A program made the translations under genes and the position numbers. Positions 6,575 through 12,258 of a stretch of DNA of 12,258 bases are shown piece by piece. The number at the start of each line of letters is the position of its first letter. Position 1 is the first letter of the stretch. Source of the DNA: RGIG4608 sp964413365 (lineage in GTDB: Bacteria > Bacillota > Clostridia > Oscillospirales > CAG-272); NCBI GenBank assembly GCA_964413365.1, contig CAYPRM010000037.1, positions 1 through 12,258 of the forward strand. Reading direction: 5' to 3'. The notes beneath the pieces are model-generated. The model saw nothing but the letters and a program-made list of their open reading frames with translations, had not been told where the DNA came from and did not search any database.

Positions 6575-6612
6575 AAAAAGCCACTTAATTTCGCTTGGAA
6601 AATTAAGTGGCT
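6575..6612 (-). terminator. Intrinsic terminator between DUF6809 and DpnD/PcfM genes
   Basis: On the minus strand AGCCACTTAATTT (6600-6612) pairs perfectly with AAATTAAGTGGCT (6579-6591) around an eight-base loop, and the stem runs into five T (6575-6579). It would end transcripts from the AbiE promoter. Its position directly before the next ribosome binding site also suits an attenuator. Confidence 0.85.
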
Positions 6613-6657
6613 GTGCCAATACCTTTATTTTTCTTTGAGACCAAAGAGTATGGCAAT

Positions 6658-6936
6658 TTATTCTTTTGTTTCATCCACAAGAGCCTTACAAGCCAGCCTC
6701 ATTGCAATTTTGAATCCGGAGATAAATGCTTCCCGCTCGGCAACTGCGCTTGCCGCAAGTGCGCTTTCACAGTAATCCTCGAATTTTTCATTCTGTTTAT
6801 CAGAAAGTGTCTTCGCCAACTCCTGCTGTTTCTTGATTTGCCGGTGTCTCAGTTCCTGATATTCCGGATTATCTTTCGTCAGATTCTCCTGTGGAAGAAT
6901 TTCTCCATTCCACAACTCTTCGATTATATTTTTCAT
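6658..6936 (-). CDS. DUF6809-family small helical protein
   Basis: A 92-residue protein. MKNIIEELWNGEILPQE at the start, a central charged helix (PEYQELRHRQIKKQQELAKTL) and a C-terminal FISGFKIAMRLACKAL (71-86) match the DUF6809 family, which is of unknown function and frequent in Clostridia mobile elements. The fold is predicted to be all-helical, perhaps a helical hairpin. The ATG at 6936 follows GAGGTGAT, a good Shine-Dalgarno sequence. It lies 53 bases downstream of the AbiEii stop with no promoter visible between, so it is probably cotranscribed with the AbiE module. A terminator follows. Confidence 0.75.
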   Translation of the reverse strand: MKNIIEELWNGEILPQENLTKDNPEYQELRHRQIKKQQELAKTLSDKQNEKFEDYCESALAASAVAEREAFISGFKIAMRLACKALVDETKE

Positions 6937-6989
6937 AACACATCACCTCATGATATATTGCTTTTGCCTATCTCGTTTTCGCAAATTCA

Positions 6990-7999
6990 TTATCTTTCGT
7001 CCCTATCGTCTCTCTTTTTAGGAGGACAGGCATTTTCCCACGCGCGATTTTCGTACAAACGGTCTGCTGTTCGTTGTAAGGATGCCATCGCGTCATCAAA
7101 CGAAATCCTATCCTGTTCTCTTAAAACATACTGCCGTTGCATCGTGGAATAGGCATTGCGGACAAGCTCATCCTGAGCCGCATCTTCAAAAAAGCGGAAC
7201 TGATTCGGGGCAACATAAGGGATTCCATCGTGCCGTTCCTTCTCTTCTTCCATGCGGATATTCAGCAATTGCTTCATCAGCGTTTCGTTTTTCTCAAGCG
7301 AAAGAATGCTTGGATGCCTTTCCAATACTGCAAGATCGTAAATATGCTTTGCCGCTTCAAATGCTCTGTGTCCTTCTCCGGACGCTCTCACATACGCTTC
7401 TGCGGCAAAAAGTTTGTCCACAAAAATTCTTTCCAGCGTAATCGTCAAAACAGAAAACGGATAAACAGCGTATCGTTCTTCCAGTATCTTTTTCTGCTCC
7501 GGCGTCGCATATTCGTAAAGCATCGCCGATACCTCCATCGCTTCTGTCGGCTCGCTTATCGTAAAAGAAGTTGCCTCCACCTTCAGCTTTCCGAAGCGTT
7601 GCAGTTCATCGTCTGCGTCGTATGCCGTTACCGGTTCGTATTCATAAACCGCCATAATCTCAGAGCGGTGGCTGAATCCAAGCTCCGGATCTCTCGGCAG
7701 GGATGCATATCTTTTTGATGCTTTTTCAAGGCGCTTGTCTCCCTGCGTCCGACTGCAACCGCGTGTATCAACGGAAAGGTCAATATCTTCGGAAAAGCGG
7801 TTGGTCATTTTCAATGCCTTATACAGTGCCGTTCCACCCTTGAAGTATGCCGGAAGCCCCTCGCTTTGAAAATCGGAAAGCTCCTTTAAGAACATGAGAC
7901 ATAATAATCTTTTTCCAAAACATCCGCGCGATAGCCGGTTCTCTTGTGTACATCTTCCAACAATACGCGGAATGCGTTTTTATCCAAATGCAAATTCAT
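6990..7999 (-). pseudogene. abiEii: AbiEii-type nucleotidyltransferase toxin, 5' frameshift
   Basis: The toxin of a type IV AbiE module, a DNA polymerase beta-like nucleotidyltransferase (MenT relatives modify tRNA ends). The natural start is the ATG at 7999, overlapping the AbiEi stop as ATGA. That frame reads MNLHLDKNAFRVLLED and the conserved EKDYYVS, then stops at 7886-7888 after 37 codons. The rest of the protein (MFLKELSDF onward) is in the -1 frame from about 7895, with KGGTALYKAL, RFSEDIDLSVD (the catalytic GGT and DxD motif) and the usual C-terminal helices. One base is thus missing near 7893-7897, within the stretch EKDYYVS/MFLKEL that the family conserves. An internal ATG at 7895 could give a 301-residue protein lacking the first helices, but has no good ribosome binding site. 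The C-terminus is KKRDDRDER. Confidence 0.82.
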
Positions 8000-8652
8000 T
8001 GAATATTTCCTCCTTCTCTTGCCGTGTGTGCAAGATGAATCAGTGTGTTTTTTCCGTAATACGCATCGGCATAAGCAAGCAAAGCGCCGTATTGCAGCTC
8101 CCGTTTCCGGATATACTGCGCCATCATCAGATAGGGGCGGTCACTGTCAACCGGGGCTTTGTCGAAATCCTCCATTGCATCAAGAATTTGAAGATACAGC
8201 ATATTCTCCGCCGTTATTTTCACTTTCGGAGGACGAATGACTACTTCCAGTTTGGCGTCATACCGTGTACCGTTCTTTGCTGTATTCGTCGCAAGCTCCC
8301 GACTTCTCGGAAGCTGTGTGGTAAGTCCCAAGCGATTCATAAAGGTAAGCCCTGTTTCATAGCCCTGATGGTTCAAAAGATATTTGTCAACGATCAGGCG
8401 TTCAGTATTGATACCAACCTCTCCGAACGGCGTATTCTCAGTCAGATAATAGATTCCTTTTTGATAAAAACGAAGCTTGGTTTTCGGGTCTCCGTCCAAA
8501 ATCCGCTTGATTGCGACAGCAACGGCGGCACTGGCTTTCGTTTCCGGCAACCGATATTCCTTTGCCAATGCAAGGGCAATGTCCGCCGAATAGATCGGCT
8601 GACCGACCTCTTTTTGACGGATATAGTTTGTAATAAACTCTGTATAGCCCAT
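7996..8652 (-). CDS. abiEi: AbiEi-type antitoxin / autorepressor (DUF6088-like)
   Basis: An intact 218-residue protein. The N-terminal ~72 residues form a winged helix (SADIALALAKEYRLPETKASAAVAVAIKRILD, then KLRFYQKGIYYL). Next is the AbiEi core with GYETGLTFMNRLGLTTQLP (97-115) and a C-terminal region of helices. By family it counters AbiEii without a stable complex and represses its own promoter by binding inverted repeats; matching repeats lie upstream. The ATG at 8652 has a perfect AAAGGAGG (8660-8667) seven bases upstream, and a consensus promoter lies ~60 bases before it. The gene ends in an ATGA overlap with the toxin start. Confidence 0.88.
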   Translation of the reverse strand: MGYTEFITNYIRQKEVGQPIYSADIALALAKEYRLPETKASAAVAVAIKRILDGDPKTKLRFYQKGIYYLTENTPFGEVGINTERLIVDKYLLNHQGYETGLTFMNRLGLTTQLPRSRELATNTAKNGTRYDAKLEVVIRPPKVKITAENMLYLQILDAMEDFDKAPVDSDRPYLMMAQYIRKRELQYGALLAYADAYYGKNTLIHLAHTAREGGNIQ

Positions 8653-8667
8653 TTCAGTGCCTCCTTT

Positions 8668-8721
8668 CGTGATATATTATTTACATAACAAGATTTCTTT
8701 ATCCGTTATTATTATATCACG
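8668..8721 (-). promoter_or_regulatory. Inverted-repeat candidate operators of AbiEi
   Basis: CGTGATATA (minus strand, 8713-8721) at the -10 region is mirrored by TATATCACG (8668-8676) just upstream of the ribosome binding site, 36 bases apart. A second palindrome, ATCAC-6-GTGAT, sits in the spacer of the promoter, sharing the same GTGAT half. Known AbiEi proteins bind paired inverted repeats in their promoter, so these are the natural candidates for autorepression. Confidence 0.6.
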
Positions 8722-8739
8722 CATCTGTGATTTTGTCAA
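8711..8739 (-). promoter_or_regulatory. Consensus sigma-A promoter of the AbiE operon
   Basis: On the minus strand TTGACA (8734-8739) and TATAAT (8711-8716) match the consensus at all 12 positions with the ideal 17-base spacer. The predicted start near 8704 gives a ~50-base leader holding a repeat half and the Shine-Dalgarno sequence. This is the strongest promoter in the window and also drives towards DUF6809. Confidence 0.9.
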
Positions 8740-8794
8740 TGCGCTTTTGAAGATTTTTCGGTATACACCGGCAATATTTTGCGCCGCTTGCTCT

Positions 8795-11220
8795 TTATCG
8801 CTCGTCCCGATCTTCGATATCTCGTGTAATATCTTGATTTTCCGGGCGGCTTTCTTTCGATTCGGAAGCGGTTTCATCGCCGTCCATTTCACCGTCAACC
8901 AATTCGTTTTCCGGCTTGTCCATGTTGAGTTCTGCGTTGAGTTCGTCAAGGCGTTTCAGCTTTTCCGTTAGTTCTTCCTCACGTGGAAACGGCGTTGCCA
9001 CTTCCCGCTTGGCATTTTCAATCTGCTGTTTCAGCTCCGCAAGCCGCTCCTTACAGTGGCACTGCTTTGTAAAAAATGAGTCGATTGCATTATCCAAACG
9101 GGTAATAATACCGTTAGCGTCCTGTCCGAGCGTGACGCGATGCCCCAATTTTCCTCGGAGCATCATGAAAAACTCCCGACCGAATATGTCGAACCCGATT
9201 TCGGTCTTGAAACCTCTGTATTCCCCAAGCGGTCGGAGATCGGGATTGGTCATCTTCTTGCAGAATGCAAGGATTGCCTTGCCCGCTTCGGCTTTGACCG
9301 TGATCTCTTTGCCTTGTACAATCATGGGGGAAAAGCCCTTGTCGTCCTTATGCGTGTTTTCCTTAGCGATTTCAATATCTGCGCCATATCCCGCAATGCG
9401 TTCTTCCTCTTCGGAAACTTCTTTCGGAAAATCCTTGAACAGCTGATCCTCCAGCATATACCTCTCGGACAGATGGGCAGACTTTTGCAGTTTCAGTTTT
9501 GCCACATCCGCGTCAAGCTGCATCTTCTCCATAATCTTCGGATTTCCGCTTGCCAACGCCTTAATCTCGGCATAAGACAGCGCCGTATCGTCCACATCTT
9601 CGGCGCAGCGCACGGGAGACTTTGAAGTCATGATCTGGCTGATAAATTTCTGCTTACTTTCCAAAAGCTGATACATATATGCGTCAAAGGTTCCCTCCGT
9701 GACATAGCGGTATATCTCCACCTCCGGATTGCTGTTGCCCTGACGGACAATTCGACCAAGCCGCTGTTCCAAATCGGACGGTCGCCACGGTACATCCAGA
9801 TCGTGAAGCGCTATCAGACGCTCCTGCACATTCGTGCCGGCTCCCATTTTGAAAGTAGAACCCATCAATACTCTGACCTGTCCGCTTCGTACCTTGGAGA
9901 ACAGGTCTTTTTTCTTTGCATCGGTATCTGCATCATGGATCAAGGCAATCTCGGATTCGGGTATCCCCTCCTCTATGAGTTTTTTCTTGATGTCATCGTA
10001 CACATTGAACTTACCGTCATGATGCGGCGTGGAAAGGTCGCAGAATACAAGCTGTGCGGATTTCTGCTCCGCCGTTCGCTTCCAAATATCCACGACATTG
10101 CGAACGCAGTGGTTGACCTTGCTTTCTTCAAAGTCCGGCAGGTCGGGATTCAGTAGCCTCTGATCCAACGCGGCTTTTCGCCCATCATTCGTTATCAAAA
10201 GCATATTATCCTCATCCGACGATACCATGTGCGAATGAACTTTTGCTGCTCTGTCCGCAAAGGACTGCACCATCTCTTTCTGAATCTCGCTGGACGGCTC
10301 TTTCTCAATATGAAAATTTGCCCTCGGGACGGGGAGATTCAGCATATCCGCCGTTTGTACATCGGCAACCTCCTTGAACATCGCCATGAGTTCGGGAATA
10401 TTGAAAAACTTTGCAAAGCGGGTTTTGGCTCGGTAGCCGGTTCCGGTAGGGTCAAGCTCAATCGCTGTCACCGTTTCTCCGAAGGTCGAAGCCCATGCGT
10501 CAAAATTGGTCAATCCCTTTTCTTTCAGCGCGTCATATTGCAGATACTTCTGCATGGTATAAAGCTCCACCATCGTATTGCTGATCGGCGTTCCCGTTGC
10601 AAAGGTTACGCCCTTTCCGCCCGTGATTTCATCGAGATACCGGCACTTCATATAAAGATCGGAGGACTTCTGCGCTTCGGTCTGCGAGATACCTGCCACA
10701 TTCCGCATTTTTGTGTATGCGGCGAGGTTTTTGTAAAAGTGTGCCTCATCCACAAAAAGCCGGTCAACACCGAGCTGTTCAAAGGTCACGACATCATCCT
10801 TGCGGCTGCGGTCATTGAGCTTGTCCAGCTTCAACTGTAGCTGCTTCTTGGTTTTCTCAAGCTGCTTGATGGTAAAGCGCTCCCCGCGACTTTCCTTGAG
10901 TTCCGAGATACTGTCCATCAGCTCGTCAATTTCGTTTTGCAGCATCATTGACTGACGCTCTGACGACATGGGTATCTTCTCAAATTGGCTGTGCCCGATG
11001 ATAATCGCGTCATAATCTCCTGTTGCAATCCGGGCGCAGAATTTTTTGCGGTTCTTGGTTTCAAAATCTTTCTTGGTAGCGACAAGAATATTGGCAGACG
11101 GATATAGTTGCAGATATTCACTCGCCCATTGGTTGATCAGGTGATTGGGGACAACGAACATGGATTTACTGCAAAGCCCCAACCGCTTGCTCTCCTGCGC
11201 GGCGGCTACCATCGTAAAGG
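8795..11220 (-). CDS. Large ICE SF2 helicase, 3' exon (5' part beyond the intron and outside the window)
   Basis: 808 codons of the C-terminal part of the very large SNF2-like/DEAH helicase (often fused to a DNA methylase) typical of Clostridia ICEs. Visible motifs: FTMVAAAQESKRLG just after motif I, SKSMFVVPNHLINQW (Ia), VDEAHFYKN (motif II, near 10739-10753), FATGTPISNT (III), GSTFKMGAGTNVQ (V) and QRLGRIVRQGN (VI, near 9733-9766). A coiled-coil and acidic tail follow, ending DIEDRDER. The Walker A lysine/serine codons lie in the 5' exon: the first complete exon-2 codon, TTT, follows the last two bases of the GKS serine codon at 11219-11220. An apparent start at 11299 lies in intron sequence and is spurious. 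The role, probably unwinding or remodelling element DNA in transfer, is inferred. Confidence 0.87.
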
Positions 11221-11298
11221 ATAGCGATAGGTAATCCTTTGGGCAGGATATGCAGTCGCAGGCTGCATATCCGCTCCTCCAGATTTTTCCCCGCTCCA

Positions 11299-11332
11299 AA
11301 CCGTGCGTGACAGTTTCCCATCACACGGCTTT
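11299..11332 (-). ncRNA. Group II intron domain V catalytic hairpin
   Basis: A 34-base hairpin with the AGC catalytic triad near the 5' base (AAGCCGTGTGATG), a GAAA-containing terminal loop, the two-base bulge side and the closing CACGCACGGTT arm. Size and layout match domain V, the most conserved part of group II ribozymes. It lies 50 bases after the maturase stop. Confidence 0.88.
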
Positions 11333-11382
11333 CCATCGTCAACAATTTTTATGGCAATCTATACATCAAACAGATTTGCCCT

Positions 11383-12258
11383 TTAGAAAACGAGTAAAGG
11401 CATCTCTGCCATTTCCCGTAGCTTATTGAGCTTGTCCAATTGCTTTTTGTTGGGCTTGAGTTCATCCAGATATTTCTTTATTGTTCGTTCATTGCTTGAA
11501 TGGATGAGAATATGAACTACGTCCGAAACAATAATCAGATTTTGATAGCTATCATCTCCGCCGAGCGAAATCGGCTTTTTATGATGACAGTCAATCTGGT
11601 TTACATCGAGTTCTATTCCCGATACTGCACATTTGCCTTTTTGAGCAACATAGAGAGCAATCCGATTGTCGTTATACGCAACGCTTTGCTTTCCGCTCGG
11701 ACTGTTCATAAGGTGATACAACACTTCCATATTGGTATCGGCTAAATTTTTGTGAATTTCCAACCGCCCCTGTGGCGTGTATTTGTTAATTCCCCCCTTT
11801 TTGTCCATAGGCACTCTGTGCTGTACATAAGCAATGGGAACTACGGCGTGTCCGTTCAGGTATCTCACCTCCCGGCTGGTGCCGTATTTTTTCTTTGATA
11901 TACTTGTTTGTTATCTTGCCTTTCTTTTGCAATCGGTGTTTTAGTCTGTTGTAAAGGCTCTTTTTGACATCAAAAGCGATTTTGTGAATGTCCAAATTCA
12001 CATGAGTTGCAATGCAATAATAATTGTGAATGCCAATGATATAGGCGTTGTATTTTTGTATAAGCCTATATTCAACACCCTTATCATAGGTCTGCCGTAG
12101 TTGACCGATTATTTCTTTGCTTTTATCTCGGATTTTCAGCAATGCCTTGTCCTTAATATGCGCTTCTATAACAAATCTTGCTTCACCATTTGGCTTTTTA
12201 CCTTTTTCACGGACTTTCAGTTTGAAGCCGAGAAATTCAGAGTAATGCCTTTTTACAT
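11383..12258 (-). pseudogene. ltrA: Group II intron maturase (RT thumb/X domain plus HNH), partial and frameshifted
   Basis: The frame entering at the right edge reads RHYSEFLGFKLKVREKGKK, then a maturase X-domain (LRQTYDKGVEYRLIQKYNAYIIG, ATHVNLDIHKIAF) to KITNKYIKEK. There it derails. The continuation YGTSREVRYLNGHAVVPIAY, INKYTPQGRLEIHKNL and an HNH endonuclease part (KGKCAVSG, DCHHKKPISLGGDDSYQNL) is in a different frame down to the stop at 11383. Removing one A from a run of six (11887-11892) restores a continuous protein with the family sequence KEKYGTSRE. Maturases of this kind are LtrA-type reverse transcriptases that aid splicing and homing; the YADD active site is outside the window. 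The frameshift would remove the end of domain X function and the endonuclease. A homopolymer sequencing error is possible. Confidence 0.85.

Larger units (their letters stand above)
11221..12258 (-). mobile_element. Group II intron, 3' part, inserted in the helicase motif I codons
   Basis: The maturase 3' end, a 34-base domain V and a domain VI hairpin (GGATATGCAG/CTGCATATCC, 11246-11272) are followed by the 3' end ACCTATCGCTAT at 11221, directly joined to helicase coding sequence. The ending in AT agrees with the group II AY rule. The intron is in the sense orientation, so splicing would rebuild a GKS/T Walker A codon. The 5' splice site, domains I-III and the RT domain lie beyond the right edge. 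The HNH domain on the maturase and the mobile-element host suit a homing-competent lineage, but the class cannot be fixed from this part. Confidence 0.88.

Noticed and set aside
6554..6619. Longer DpnD/PcfM start at 6619
   Set aside because: The added residues are read from the terminator hairpin; the ATG at 6553 has a strong Shine-Dalgarno sequence.
7880..7930. Programmed -1 frameshift in the AbiEii gene
   Set aside because: The nearest A-run (GGAAAAAG) is not a good slippery heptamer and slipping there would destroy the conserved DYYVS; a simple base deletion explains the data better.
8677..8949. Minus-strand 90-codon frame that extends past the helicase stop
   Set aside because: Most of it is an out-of-phase reading of the helicase tail, and its 3' part contains the AbiE promoter; no start signal or recognisable family. 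A decayed remnant cannot be excluded.
11221..11299. Apparent helicase start with MERGKIWRSG at 11299
   Set aside because: These codons are intron domain VI sequence that happens to be open; homology to the helicase begins right after the intron 3' end.
11560..11640. HNH domain of the maturase seeming to lack a second Cys (KCAVSG, no C in the VSDVVH part)
   Set aside because: I recall this CAVSG/CAVTG form as a common variant in maturase-linked HNH domains, so it is not taken as a lesion.

Overview
The window looks like an internal piece of an integrative and conjugative element (ICE) of a Bacillota, most likely gut Clostridia of the Oscillospiraceae/Faecalibacterium type. This rests on the protein families recognised (PcfB/DUF3801, ArdC-like, DUF3848, DUF3991-Toprim, DpnD/PcfM, DUF6809, a very large SF2 helicase, a VirD4/TraG coupling protein), the consensus sigma-A promoters and the AGGAGG-type ribosome binding sites. 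The host assignment is inference. Every gene I can support lies on the minus strand, so the element reads from high to low coordinates. I saw no tRNA, rRNA, CRISPR array, integrase or att site.

Layout in transcription order: (1) 12258-11221, the 3' part of a group II intron (end of a frameshifted maturase with an HNH domain, domain V, domain VI) inserted in the sense direction into a helicase gene; (2) 11220-8795, the helicase 3' exon; (3) 8739-6990, a type IV AbiE toxin-antitoxin module with its own consensus promoter and palindromic candidate operators, whose toxin gene has a one-base frameshift; (4) 6936-6007, small accessory genes (DUF6809, a terminator, DpnD/PcfM, DUF3848); (5) 6005-4234, a deletion scar that joins the DUF3991-Toprim gene to the C-terminal half of a MobP-type relaxase, removing the relaxase HUH active site; (6) 4244-3461, a HigBA-type toxin-antitoxin module with its own promoter, operator and tandem terminators; (7) 3431-733, the transfer block pcfB, a structured gap holding a possible 41-residue ORF, an ArdC-like gene, a 62-residue gene and the start of the VirD4/TraG coupling protein; (8) 732-1, the 5' part of a second sense-oriented group II intron, inserted in the coupling-protein gene.

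In an intact element the relaxase would nick oriT, PcfB and VirD4/TraG would bring the relaxosome to the type IV secretion channel, and the helicase, Toprim and ArdC-like proteins would process or protect the transferred strand. Here the relaxase is decapitated, the AbiE toxin and one intron maturase are frameshifted, and two transfer genes depend on intron splicing. The copy therefore appears partly decayed unless it is complemented in trans or the frameshifts are sequence errors. Less usual observations are a shared C-terminal DRDER tail on three unrelated proteins, the structured/coding gap between pcfB and the ArdC-like gene, and two introns placed in conserved NTPase-motif codons.
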